64,000 nt of DNA. Origin: Gentiana macrophylla. Taxonomy: Eukaryota > Streptophyta > Magnoliopsida > Gentianales > Gentianaceae. Positions 1 through 11,000 of this stretch are shown here, one piece after another. The DNA lies in the NCBI GenBank assembly GCA_026214975.1, contig CM047810.1:95310316-95374315 (forward strand). The letters run 5' to 3'. A program made the position numbers and the translations under genes. Below the pieces are notes generated by a model. That model searched no databases, was not told the origin of the DNA, and was given only the letters and a program-made list of their open reading frames with translations. Each line of letters starts with the position of its first letter. The first letter of the stretch is position 1.

Positions 1-757
1 AACATGCGCGCGCCAAAGAGAGCAGATTCGTATATACCATTCTGCTGAGTTTTGGCGGGCGCCAAAAGGGGTTAGCACAGCCAAAGCACCTATATTGTTA
101 TTTTATGATAGTTTTGCCTTGTGAGCCATGCTATGTGATAAGCCTTACATGTTATGTTGCAACGTTAGGTATATGGGTTCTGGTGGCTTTGGCTCCGCAC
201 TGTGCCGACCTCCTCTGCGGGATAAGCATAAGAGCATCAGAACACATTTACCTTTGTGGGGCATAGTGTTTAGTAACTTACATCTTCTGTGGTACATGGT
301 ATATAGTTTAATGTAGAATGGTCTAGGACCAGATGTCCCTAAAAAGCATTTTATGTGGAATGACCTTAGGTGGTTAGTGAACTACGCTTAAACATACTTG
401 TGAGTCTAAAAGATTAAGTACACTTGTCCTTGGTGAGACACATTTCTTTTTCACAGCTGGGAGGGTTGATGCCTGAATGTCGGTTAGACTTCGGGTATTG
501 GACTCACTTAGTGGCTAGCCCTATGCCATATGAGGGCTGAATGTGTCGTGGTGTAGTCTTCACCTCGCAAAGTGTCATTGGACTTGTATGCAACTCATCC
601 CTTGCTTGGTTGAGTCTTACTAGTTGGACTAGTAGAGATGAGTGTGTTGTTATACATACTTGATAGTAAATAATCCTAACACGGTTGTTTGATAATATTG
701 CTACTAATCACGGTACTTCTATCATTTACTGAATGCTTTTGTACTCACCATTTCTAT
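1..757 (+). mobile_element. R-family LTR, copy R0, left part (truncated by window edge)
   Basis: Non-coding repeat that aligns block by block with 7740-8360, 15280-15880 and 26380-26800/32002-32170: the 'tctaggac.agatgtcc' block near 322, the 'gtgagtctaaaag' block near 402 and the 'ggtgagacacattt' block near 433. It stops abruptly at 757, where R1 begins, and its missing tail resumes at 8801 after a shared TCTAT (753-757 and 8801-8805). The 5' end lies outside the window. Positions 50-67 form the palindrome TTTTGGCG-GG-CGCCAAAA. No protein-coding potential is visible. Calling R an LTR rests on the intact boundaries of copy R1. Confidence 0.75.
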
Positions 758-1456
758 TGTAATATCCCGAAAATCCAAGAAGGGTAAAAGTGTAAAATAG
801 AAATTTTTATTATTTTCCTATTTATATTTTTAACCCAAAAGAATAATTTAAAAAAAAAGAAATTAATTATTTTAATTTATGGTTAATTAATTGGGTATTT
901 AAAGGAAATATACCTAATTAATCTCTTAATCACAATACGCTATGTTTTCTGAAATTGAGGAGGAAGTCGACGGCACTATCAGGGAGAAGAGAAAGAACGC
1001 AATCTTCAATTGTGTGTTTGATCGGTCGATTTTTGGTGCAGACGATAGTAGAAGAAATTAATCACCGCGAGAAGACGGTCGTTTCCATACTAATCGTTTT
1101 CTAATCGGTAATTTTTCCCTTTCAGCCATAAACCTTTAATTCTTTTGTTTTGGGAGAAAACCTGAGTTTTGACGAATTAGAGAATTTCCTAATCATAGTA
1201 GAATGTTTAATTATCGTAGGTTGTTCGTAGAAATGGATGGAATCGAAGAATCAAGTCTTTTGCTTTCGTTTTCACTTTCGAAATCGATTTTGGATTGCTA
1301 AGGTAAGGGGGTGTTATTAAACGGATTTTGGGTGTTTAACCGTATTTAATCATGTTGTGGTTGTTGGTATTTTTGGTTCTCTGTCGTCTGTGATTTAGGT
1401 CTTGTTTTAAATATGTTTCTTCTAATTACGGTTAGTATTTAGTAGTACTTGGCTGA

Positions 1457-1629
1457 GGTGTCGTTTATCTTGTAGGGGCTCACTAGTAGGGAAGCTACTA
1501 CGTGGCGAGGATCTGGGCACACTTGATTTCTCGAGGTGGAATACACGATGCACCGTGTGTGTAAATTGTATGGTCAGGATCTTTGCGCAGATAGATATTC
1601 TAAAAAGAAATCACTGGGATAAATTTTCC
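1457..1629. mobile_element. Mutator-like MITE, 173 bp
   Basis: Short non-coding element with imperfect terminal inverted repeats of roughly 45 bp: it starts GGTGTCGTTTATC and its end reads GGAAAATTTATCC on the other strand. It is flanked by near-identical 9-bp repeats, CTTGGCTGA (1448-1456) and CTTGGCTAG (1630-1638), the duplication length of Mutator-like elements. Both ends match the ends of the larger element at 55498-56228, including the ACGTGGC motif and a block reading GGAATACACG. It sits inside LTR R1 and is therefore younger than R1. A deletion derivative is likely. Confidence 0.7.
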
Positions 1630-1638
1630 CTTGGCTAG

Positions 1639-2640
1639 TTGCAGAAAAAAAAAGGGGGCATTATGTATAGATGCCTTTCTTTTCGTAAGGTTATTAAAAT
1701 AAAAATCTTATTAAAAAAAGGGAAAAAAATGAAGCAACAGGTTGGGTTTCGAAAGAAAAGGAAAGAAGGGGGTATGATGCCTGTAAGATTTTCTTATATA
1801 TTAATAAATTACTATATCATTCCTGTTACATATGTCTTTCCAGGAACGAAAAGAAGGTACAGTGATCTTATACATATCTTTTTACCCAAAGAACGAAAGC
1901 TTTTATTTGCTTGGGAGAAAAACCAGGGACTAAGCGAAACCGGCGCTACCCGGCACTTACAATTACCGGACCAACCCGGTACTAAAACCCGACACCGGGC
2001 GGGTCAACAACAAAAACAAAAACAACAACAACAACAACGTCAACAAACAGATAGAAAAGCGGGAGTCTTGAAATTAAAAGAAATATTCTCCGGAAAAAAT
2101 TCCGATTAGCTCGCCAACATACACGGATTCCCCGGGTCCATCTATCAATTGACAACAAAACTAAACACACAAAAAGAAAAGCAGAGACTATCTACTAAAA
2201 CACACACGCCCGGTAGAATCGCGCGCCACCCACGCACCGCCGCTAGCCACCACCCAATCGGAAAGAGCCCATAAGCGACTTTCCTTCCCAACCAGGGAAA
2301 ATAAGCGCGGAAGGAAGCGTGGACAAAGCGAACAAGGCAATCCAACCGCCGGTGAGAAGAGCCGCACCAAACAGCTCCAAAACAGTGCCGCCGGCGACCA
2401 GCAGCAACCACCCAAGCCCCAGAAAAACGCCATCGGGGCACCGCCACCACCAAGACCAACCAAGCAGGAGTGAAACACAGAACCGCAAAATCGTCACCGC
2501 CCAACGGTCAGCCCCAAAAACCGGAAGCACAGCAATAGGAGGAGTCCAATCGCCGGAATCCATGGTGATGAGCGGCAGGCAAAGAAAAAGAAGAGCAAAG
2601 TATAATTGTCAAAGTATAAAAATGGCCACGTCGTCCCTTT
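1639..2640. other. GC-rich island inside R1, unassigned
   Basis: An A/G-rich start (1639-1760) is followed by a (CAA/CAAAAA)-type simple repeat at about 2005-2045 and a GC-rich stretch (2200-2570) much richer in G+C than its surroundings. All three minus-strand frames stay open for 96-119 codons here. The longest ATG-started products are Trp/Leu/Gly-rich and hydrophobic and match no family I recognise. Parallel open frames in a GC-rich stretch are expected from low stop-codon frequency, so I do not call a gene. It could be a captured gene or leader fragment inside a Helitron or another insertion. Confidence 0.4.
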
Positions 2641-3224
2641 GTAAAAATTTTGGGGCTGCTTCTATAGATGCCACCTGTTCAGGTTGGAATGTATTTCCTA
2701 TTTTTTTTCCCTTCAATATTCAATTATTAGGTAGTCTTTCTTATTATTTTCTTTTTTTTAATTGATTTTTCTCCTTTACAGTCTCTTTCCTCGCTTCTTC
2801 CTTTTCATTTTCGCCTTCAGATTTTTCACGAGAATAAAATCCCAAAAAAATCACAGATGGAATGCCTTTCATTGTTTGTCTTTTTCATCAATTGAATGTT
2901 GGTCAGCGGCGGCTAGGTTTGAAATCCGGTCGATCAGTAATTTCCGGTGGGTATTAGCATGCCTTAGCATGCGGTGGGTGCAAATGTCGTTTGTGTCGAC
3001 TTTGCAATGATATACGATTTTCGTTCATTTACCCATTTGGATTTTGGCTTGGTATTCTACATAGAGGCCTCTATATCCAGTGGACCTTCTCGACGACGGT
3101 ACAAGCCTCTCTTTGGCTTTATATAACATGACTTGTGCAAATGGTTTCAATTACACAACTTTAGGTACTCTTTTAGCACACAAAAAAAAACTTGCAGTGC
3201 ATTTACTTCTCAGATTTTCTTTTG

Positions 3225-5300
3225 TGCTTTTGGGTATGTATTTGGTTGTTTTGTTTCTCACCCGCATGTGGTCATTTTTAGATGATATAAATGCTTTTGA
3301 TCTTTTACCTGCATTTATTATACGTATTCAGCATTACAGATTCTCAGTTGCATTTAAGTTTTTTGTATAAAAGAAGTTGGAGTTGTTTCTCTGTCAAACG
3401 TGTGCTTTCTTTGTGGATAGGAAGGGTTAACCATATGTAAAACGTGTTATACATGGTGTTTCTTCAGTGTTCCTGCACTTTATTTGCCCTTTCTACGTTA
3501 TGGTTTCATCGTATGCTTTCTTTATACAAAGCTTGGTTGTTTACAGAAACAATGAGTTTCTGTCAGATTTGCTGGTTTATAGTGATGCAAGGGGTTTACT
3601 GAATGACCTTTTACAATAGATCATGGTTTGTTTCTACCAAAGTTTCAAACTTTAATGGTTTTTAGTGTTTTAAGGGTTTGTCGAGTGCATCCTCATTAGA
3701 GTTCCTTACATTTGGATTCTCAGTAAGTGGTCGTTAATGGATGTGGTGGGAATTGAAAACAGCCTTTTGAGGATCTTGCATTTTGTCAATGGGGCTTTTT
3801 TAACAAGGTTGAAGCTTCTAAAAGTCGTTCAAATCATTGAGGTCATAGATGTTTTTTAGTTTAATGAGTATCTGCTTTCAATGAGGAGTTTTAATATTGG
3901 TTTCATGAGGTCTAGAACAAAAATAGAAAACCAAAACAGGAGGTGTAGTTACTTATTGTTAGATGATATAAATGCTAAATGATTACTTTGGGACAATTAA
4001 GTGCGGTACAATTCATGCTTCTTTGGAGGGATTTACGGATGTAATGGATTTTATTTTTAACTATTACAGTTATTGGTCTCTGGTTTTTCTTACCGAGAAA
4101 GTGCGGTGCCAGGGTGAACTGTGTTTAAGGTAATAAGGTTGATAATATTATGTCAATGATTCTGAAAAACATGTTTCAAAAATGGTTCTGGTGTTTCCTT
4201 CCTGCAGGGTTCTATTACCATAAAGTGTTTTTGTAGTTTCTTGGTTTTTTTACGTGTCTTACCATTCGACAATGTTTTTCTTTTGTCACTGTCTTGGTTT
4301 GAATATGGAAACTACAATTACACAAATTATATGGTTCTTATACTGAATTGTGTTGTCCTTTTTATGTCTTATTGGAATACTTCAAGCTATTCTGGTTTCA
4401 ACATAGGTGGTTGTCTACTTCCTTTCTTTTGATCTACTTGCAATGACTTCTTCCTCGCACGTATTGCTCTGATTATTTTCCAAGCATGTTGAACAAGAAA
4501 TTCCTATTTACTAACATGAAAGTAAGTAATTTTCTTGTCATTGCACAACGTTTAGATTAGTTTTAAAGTATGTTGATACCATAATTTTTTTGTTGCGGTG
4601 CGTGCATTTACTGCTCCAGTTTGCTTTGCTTGTTTTGGGAATGTATTTGATTCTTCTAGGTTTCTCCTTCATGTGGTTGTTGGTAGATGATAAATGCTTG
4701 AAAGTAGCTTTTTGTATTTATTGTATGTGCTGGGGCTTATTGATTGTGAGATCACGGTGATATTTATGCATAAAAGAGGGTGGAGGTGTTTCTCTGTCGA
4801 GTTTACTGTTTCATGTTCATACAAGGGGTTAGCCATAAATAGAGTGTGTTATGTATAGGTTTTTCTTCTGTGTTCCTGTAGTTTCTTTTCAGTTATGTGT
4901 TCTTTGGACCTGTTACATGTTCATACAAGGGGTTAGCCATAAATAGAATGTGTTATACATGTTTACTTGATAGCCAGTGTGATGAATAAGAATCTGAAGT
5001 AATTTTTTGTTTGGGATATTAAATCCTTCCCTATTAATGTTGTTGTATACCAAGAAAATGTGGTTGTTTATAGATGATAAATACTTTAAAGTCATTTTTT
5101 TGATTTATTGTTTTTATTGGGGCTTATTAATTGTTAGACTCAGCTGATATTTATGTATAAAGGAGGGTGGGGATGCTTCTCTGTAGGATGTGCAGTTTAC
5201 TTGTACATACGAGGGGTTTACCATAAGTGGAATATGTTATACATAGGTTTTCTTGATGTTTCCGCACATGTTTTTCACTTTTGCATTATGCTTTCATGCC
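3225..5300 (+). repeat. Three diverged direct repeats of about 300 bp
   Basis: Three blocks start near 3225, 4625 and 5015 and share the same order of motifs: 'gtatttg.ttgttttg', then 'atgtggt..tt..tagatgat..aaatgct', then 'ttatg.ataaa.gagggtgga', then 'tttctctgt', then 'ggggtta.ccata..tagaa..tgttatacat'. The last motif occurs near 3420, 4827, 4925 and 5206. Copies 2 and 3 are nearly adjacent. The blocks are T-rich and non-coding. This looks like old local duplication inside a single insertion, plausibly the Helitron that ends at 7616. Confidence 0.6.
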
Positions 5301-7574
5301 ATACTTTCGCATGTGGACCTTAATTAGTTGCATAAAAAATTCTGCGCGGATCTGCTTTCTTTCATATTAATAAAAGGGGTTTCCTCAATGATTTTTAGAG
5401 GAAAACACGTGTTTTTTTCCTAAATATAAGGCATGGTTGAATACAAATTGATCACCCTGCCCATCTCGATAGACAGGATGCTTCCACACACTTTATCTTG
5501 ATGTTTATTTGTATGTTCTAGCTTGAGCCTTGAAGATAAAAACTCTTCCGTGACTCTTTGGACATCAAAGTTTTAATACCCATCTATCATTGTTAGATAA
5601 AAGTTATTGTTGTTCCAATTGTCAACAAATTTTCTTCTCTTTATCTTTTTAGAATATTGTGTTGCTTTTTCAAGTTAATAAGTAGTACATTCATTACATC
5701 TTTGTATATATGAAAATTGGTGACGAAGAATCGACTTCTTAATTCTTCATTTGAAAACCCGAGCTCCTTTTAGTTATTTCCACCTTTTGCAAGTTCGATT
5801 CTCATTTTGTACCATGCATGCCATCCAAAGCTCTTTGGACTTGTGTTATTTTTGTACTTAGAAATGAGAATTCTTAGTTAGAATTTGTAAGATTTTAGAG
5901 ATGAAATAAAGTTTTTCATTCTAATCGGATGAGAGAATTACACTGGTATATCTGAGATGACCCATAGAACATCCAACTACATTATTCCCTCATTAATATC
6001 TGATCGGCTAGCTAATTGCTTCAAGTAAGCCTACCAACTCAATTCAAAAAACTAATTCCTAATCAATACACTACAACGATATATGCTATGTTTAACCAAC
6101 CAACATTCTAACAATAAGCTTCAATGGTTATTTCCCACAGAATTTGTTGGGCGATCATAACGTGTTTTGTCCTCTCCTTCTTGCTCCGGATACAATATTT
6201 GTCGAATGTACGAATCAAGGATGGATCTCTTGAAAAGTTGTCATTGTTGGACCACAGGGCACCCCATACCATGATGGCCTTTTTGTCTTTGATGCTCACT
6301 TTCTCCTCAATATCCAAATGTACCACCGGTGTGTAGTAGTATTTGCATTCATGTCCTTTTGCTTATAGTGGATGCCTTAACATTTTTACATTATTGTTCC
6401 TTTTCTTTTAGTTGGTGCACTACTACTACGGTGACTTGCGGCTTAACCCACTTGTGCGAGTGCGGTGAAGTATGTCTCGACCTCTTAAATACTTGGTCCG
6501 CTAAAGGTAATAAGAAATGGGTACCAAAGGATTCGATTACATGATGAACTTCAGAGATGAAAGAGTTATTAAGGGCATTTAGGTATGTAAAATGTGTGAG
6601 CAAATGATTAGAAAAGTAGTGAATTTTAAATAAAATGTCGTATGTAGGGTTTTTCATTCATTAGGAGTCATCTTGAAAAATAAACTAATTTGATTCGAGC
6701 GACCCGATGAATAATGTCATGCCCACGATTTGCTATTTATTATACATCCTTTGTTGTATTGTCTGCTTTGTAATCTATAACCGAAAAAAAAAAGTTCATT
6801 TTCTTAGCACTTCACCTTGGTTTATTGTTTAGTTAAAGAAGTTTGTCAAACATTATTACCAATGATGTAATATTTTGATGGCTTTATAATCAATTGTGGG
6901 CACTATCACCTTTGTAATATATACAAGTTGCTTACGAACTTCTTTGCATTGGTTGTTCCTCGTGGCTATTATCTTGGACTATTTCTTTGTTTGTTGTATT
7001 TTGCAAGAATTGGGGGTGTTCGTTTTATCCTTTGGACCGAGGTTTGCAATGGTGGATTGCTTGGGCTTAATTGGATCTTTTGAGATATCGGCTATTTTTT
7101 CCGGAATGCATTGTTGAAGAGTGCAAGCAGTGCTTTTCAAATCTTTGGAATTTCCTTGATATTCGTGAAACAGCAGTGTTTGGTGCTTTGTTGCGGTTTC
7201 CTCTTTTGGACTTTTGATTCATGTTGTGATGTGTATTTGTGTTGATCCTGTGATTTTGTGATTGATGTTGCAATAGTCTTGTGATTTATCTTCTTGGTTT
7301 TTGTTCTTTGCCTGGTGTTTTTGGGCTTTGCTTTAATTGTTTGACTAAATTACCGTGGCTTTGTTGGTAAAGTGATGCTGCTGGCTTTTGTTTCTACTAC
7401 ATCTTATGCATTTTTGAATCTGTCAAAGAAATAGTATTGTAGTATTGTTGCTACTACATCTTATGCATCAGGACTCATATTATAGTATTGTTTCTACTTT
7501 CTGTTAATAATGTCAAAGAGATCTCATGTTACTTAGAGATGCACTTAAATATGATATATAATAAAAATTACTTG
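5301..7574. other. T-rich non-coding stretch, no gene recognised
   Basis: No reading frame here exceeds 90 codons or shows a recognisable domain. A minus-strand pair of short frames at 6108-6326 and 6391-6657 has a mixed, non-repetitive composition and could be exon relics of a captured gene, but I cannot name it. Short direct repeats of 'ctactacatcttatgcat' occur near 7394 and 7451. Most of the stretch probably belongs to the same insertion as the Helitron terminus at 7575-7616. Confidence 0.4.
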
Positions 7575-7616
7575 GAAGGGGCATGCTGTGCCTTGCACGG
7601 CATACTTTACCACTAG
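7575..7616 (+). mobile_element. Helitron 3' terminus
   Basis: Positions 7583-7603 form a hairpin with a 9-bp stem (ATGCTGTGC / GCACGGCAT, one G.T pair) and a 3-nt loop. It is followed by 9 nt and then CTAG (7613-7616) with a T next to it. A GC-rich hairpin about 10 nt upstream of CTRR, inserted before a T, is the defining 3' end of plant Helitrons. The 5' TC end was not located, so element length is unknown. It lies inside LTR R1 and may account for most of 1640-7616. Confidence 0.65.
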
Positions 7617-8800
7617 TGTACTCTATTTACTGGAATGTTATTGAGTAGCCTAATATAGTATTGTTTTGCATTTTTATGTGTACTAATGGATACAATGTGG
7701 TATGTATGTCTTTTGAGACATTAATTGGAATGTGGTAAAATCTAACTTCCGACTTCAGGTGTCTTAGCATCAATCGCTACAACTGAGACCCTCTACGGGG
7801 AGAAGGTGGTAGCCCAGAAGACAGTTGTTTAGACTTTGTGGGGTCATTGGTTTAGTAGTCATTGATGCCTTTTACAACGTGCTAGGTAGTTAATCTAGAT
7901 TGTCTAGGACTAGATGTCCTTAGGAAGCCTTTTTAAGTGAAACGAACATAGACGGTTAGATTAACTACGTAATAAACATATGTGATGAGTCTAAAAGCTA
8001 AAACGTTGTAATTCTTGGTGAGGCACATTTATGATTCGCAGCATGGAATCATTTCTCATACGTAACGGACAATATTCGGGTTTTGGGAAATGTTCCACAC
8101 GGAACCATCCATGCCATATGAGGTGCTGAATATGTCCCGGTGCATACCCATCATTCGGGCATTTTGTCCTTGAATTACAATGTAACATAGATAATTGCTC
8201 GTGATGGTGCTAACAGACCTAGCAGAGGGGATTGTATTTTAATGCATCCTATGTGGTAGAGATTGTAGAATTTACTTGTTATGTATGATATGTTATATAT
8301 ATAGTGTGTAACCGTTTCTTCTACCCCTTGCTGAGTACGTAAGTACTTACCCTTTCTCTTTATTGTCCCCATCCCGAGAAGGTGGTTGTCAGGGTGATGA
8401 TGATCTTGGTTATGACGATGGAGTTAATGGAGCTGATGTTTAGGCTCAAGAGTTACGATGACACAGACATTTATATTATGCAATTTATTATTCAGTTTTT
8501 GACAAATAGTCTTTAGTATCTTTTCAGTTTCATTTGGGATGTAATAAGTCAAAACAACATTTATTTCGTTGTTTTGTCGGTCAGCTTTCTTAGACGTAGA
8601 TTTTGGGATTTGATGATCCGTTGTTTGTCGTTTGACATTCTTTTTCCGAGTTATCTTTAGTTTTAATTTATTCTGCTTTTACTCTGATTGATTGTTACGA
8701 GGCTTACGTATATATTACTTTTGACGATTTAAAAAGTTAATCTATGCATGCCGGGCGTTCATTCCGGATAAGGACTCGGTATCCGGGACGGGGCGTCACA
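7617..8800 (+). repeat. R1 LTR, right part
   Basis: Resumption of R1 after the Helitron terminus. From 7755 it aligns with R0, R2 and R3: 'gagaccctctacggggagaa' at 7785, 'tctaggactagatgtcc' near 7902, 'atcccgagaaggtgg' near 8372, and the terminal GGACGGGGCGTCACA ending at 8800. No coding capacity. Confidence 0.75.
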
Positions 8801-9232
8801 TCTATATTGTTCCCATCCAGAGAAGGTGATGCATGTTATTGTGATGACGATGTTTATTACGAGGAGTGAGTTTGTTGCGACGTTTGGAAGCTTTATTTAT
8901 TGTTTTTATTTTAATGCTTTGGGAGACGAAAGACTTCACCTTTCTTTCGGTTAGGATTTTGGTGTAGACGTTTGGAGCTCTTTGGAGTTGTAATAATGTT
9001 TAGACTTTATTACATTCTTTCTCTTAAATGTTGTTGGAAACATCATTTACATTTCATTAGTTGGTTCGACATTGTTTGATGTTTAAATTTTTCCTGTGTC
9101 GTTTTATTTCCGCTTTTAACTCTGGTGTAATTACATGAGGCTTACGTATATAATTGACTTAATTATTAAGTTATATACTTGCCGGACGTTTATTTTCGGA
9201 CAAGGACACGGTGTCCGGAACGGGACGTCACA
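8801..9232 (+). mobile_element. R0 LTR, right part
   Basis: It begins with the second TCTAT and continues the R0 alignment broken at 757: 'cccatccagagaaggtg' here corresponds to 'cccatcccgagaaggtg' of R1. It ends GGAACGGGACGTCACA at 9232. It therefore looks like a tandem copy of the tail of R1, but nesting explains it better. 9233-9284 is a 52-bp spacer in which I see nothing. Confidence 0.7.
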
Positions 9233-9284
9233 AGCTGTTTAAGGATCGATGTAAGAAATGCCTGAATGCATGTGACTTGCAGGA

Positions 9285-9742
9285 CGTAACACCCCAAGTT
9301 TTAGTAAGGGTAAGATAGTAAATTGATATTAATTAATTATAACCTAATTACTATTTAACCTAATTAATTAAATAAAAATGGTTTAATTAAAATGATTAAT
9401 GGGAATTTATTTTATGGAATTAATCATATTTCCCATAAATATAACCCCATCCCCACAATTTCATACACACACAAGCCAGTTTCAGAAAAAGAACGGAGAA
9501 AGACGCTCTGAACGCTTGGGAGAAACAAAAAAGGGAGAAGAATGAATCTTCATCCTTCCGGCTAATCCGTCTAACGTTTTTGCAATTCACTGTAGGAGAA
9601 GTTGATCGTCTCATCGCAGGTTTGTTTTGATACCAACAATTCTTGTTTTTGTAAGTTCTCACTTTTAACCTTTTTGGGAATCTTAATCGTTCTTGAAAAA
9701 TTTCTAAGTTTTGAATGTTCTAGGTTGTTTAGAATGGAATAG
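9285..9742 (+). mobile_element. R-family LTR, copy R2, left part
   Basis: It starts 'cgtaacaccccaag', matching an LTR start TGTAACACCCC with the first two bases altered, and shares layout with 758-1230. A TATA-like 'cccataaatataac' lies near 9433. It is interrupted at 9742 by El1; AATAG (9738-9742) is the left copy of the target duplication. Confidence 0.65.
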
Positions 9743-10081
9743 TGTGGAAATATTATGGTTAATATTACATTATTATTACACTCATAACATGTTACAATGT
9801 AACGTGTTACTTTTTATCAAGAGACATATTAATTGCATTGAATAAACAATTAATATGTCCTAATAGTCATAAAGTAACTATCCTTTGTCCTATTATGTAA
9901 TAGCATAGACATAGCCGACTCTACAGCATTTATTGTAGCGGCTCACAGTTACTTTTACTTTACTAGCTAGGATCCTCTCTTGTAAGGATCCTCTCTTGTA
10001 TCTATTTATACTCATTCTTTCAACATGAATAAACAAGTTGAAGTTTACTCTTGTGTTTATCACATTCTCAAACTCTCTTCA
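9743..10081 (+). repeat. El1 5' LTR
   Basis: It starts TGTGGAAATATT and ends CTCTTCA. U3 carries a 13-bp perfect inverted repeat GACATATTAATTG/CAATTAATATGTC (9823-9859) and a smaller one, GTTACA-A-TGTAAC. A direct repeat of 'ggatcctctcttgtaa' precedes the TATA-like 'tctatttatactc' near 10002, the likely promoter. Confidence 0.92.
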
Positions 10082-10094
10082 TGGTAGCAGAGCC
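10082..10094 (+). promoter_or_regulatory. El1 primer-binding site
   Basis: TGGTAGCAGAGCC directly follows the 5' LTR. It matches the standard copia primer-binding site TGGTATCAGAGC, complementary to initiator Met-tRNA, with one difference. Confidence 0.85.
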
Positions 10095-10146
10095 TTAAAA
10101 TCTCGAATCCATTTGCAAATTCTCGGTACCCTCTTTGAATCAAGAA

Positions 10147-11000
10147 TGTCTTCATTATCTGAAGCTTCCTCACCCTCGAGTTGAGTCCAGCTACCTCAGG
10201 CTGGGGTCATGACTCTTCATCTTACACAAATCATAGACTTGATGGCAACAACTACTTGCTATGGTCAAGGTCTATGAAAATGTACATCTCTGGACAAGGT
10301 AAGATGGGATACTGTCGACTCTAAACACGCCGCCCTCTTGAAGATGACCCAGGTTTTGAAGCATGGGATACTACTAATAATCAAGTCATGACCATTCTCA
10401 CAAGATCAATGACAAAAGAGATTAGTGAGAACTTTATGATGTATGATCTTGCAAAGGAGATGCAGGATAATGCCAGGGATCTTTACTCCAAGAAAGACAA
10501 TACATCGAAGTGTATGAACTTGAAGCTCAGATTCAAAATTGCGAGACAAGGAGATATATCTCGTAACTCAATACTTCAACCAAGCTGTCTAGGGCATGGC
10601 AACACCTAGACATGTTGGAAACTCACCCTGGAATGATGTCAAGGATCTTCGCCCTTTATAAGGACATTATTGAGAAAAGAGAGTATTCAAGTTTCTTCTT
10701 TCGGTGAATCCTACTCTTGATGATGTTAGGGAAGAATCCTTGCAACAAAACCTCTCCCCAATCTCAAATCCATGTTTCTTTGAAGTCAAACATGAGGAAA
10801 GCGAGGAGGAAAGTGATCTTTCTTTGAACTCCCTGTGACAACCTGCTTTGAGAGTGCTACCTGTGACCATCGGGAAGCTGCTTGAGGTTCTTGAGGCTGG
10901 TCGGAAGCCTCATGATAGAAGCTGGAAAGTTGTTACGTGAGCCTTTGCACACGCACAAATCACACCAAGGACACTTCTTTGGAAGCTACATGGCATGCCT
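10147..11000 (+). pseudogene. El1 gag (frameshifted)
   Basis: Remains of the copia gag polyprotein, which would form the virus-like particle. A likely start is the ATG at 10147, but the frame breaks after about 12 codons. Conserved pieces are NHRLDGNNYLLWSRSMKMY in the 10228-10280 region and the frame 10388-10609 (TRSMTKEISENFMMYDLAKE), both matching El2 gag at 31050-31472. The zinc-knuckle segment around 10935-10990 keeps RTNHTKD but has lost its cysteines. Several frameshifts make it non-functional. Confidence 0.8.

Larger units (their letters stand above)
758..8800 (+). mobile_element. R-family solo LTR R1, expanded by internal insertions
   Basis: The element starts TGTAATATCCCG, ends GGGGCGTCACA, and is flanked by the 5-bp duplication TCTAT (753-757, 8801-8805), which is the signature of an LTR retrotransposon insertion or of its solo LTR. 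The ends resemble Ty3/gypsy chromovirus LTRs, which often begin TGTAA and end with a GGGGYGTYACA-type sequence; that lineage call is inference. Its left part (758-1456) shares layout with R2 at 9285-9737. Its right part (about 7620-8800) aligns with R0, R2 and R3. Between them lie a MITE, a GC-rich island, a T-rich block and a Helitron 3' end, so only about 2 kb is original LTR. No internal retrotransposon domain adjoins it. Confidence 0.75.

Noticed and set aside
2190..2200. A|TCTACTAAAAC as the 5' end of the Helitron that ends at 7616
   Set aside because: It fits the A|TC rule, but such short matches are common and nothing supports a border here.
2145..2563. Hydrophobic Trp/Leu-rich minus-strand ORFs as a membrane protein
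   Set aside because: Three overlapping frames are open at once in a GC-rich patch, none shows a known family or conserved motif, so low stop frequency explains them.
8372..9232. Tandem duplication of the R LTR tail
   Set aside because: The TCTAT duplication and the broken R0 alignment show nesting of one LTR in another instead.
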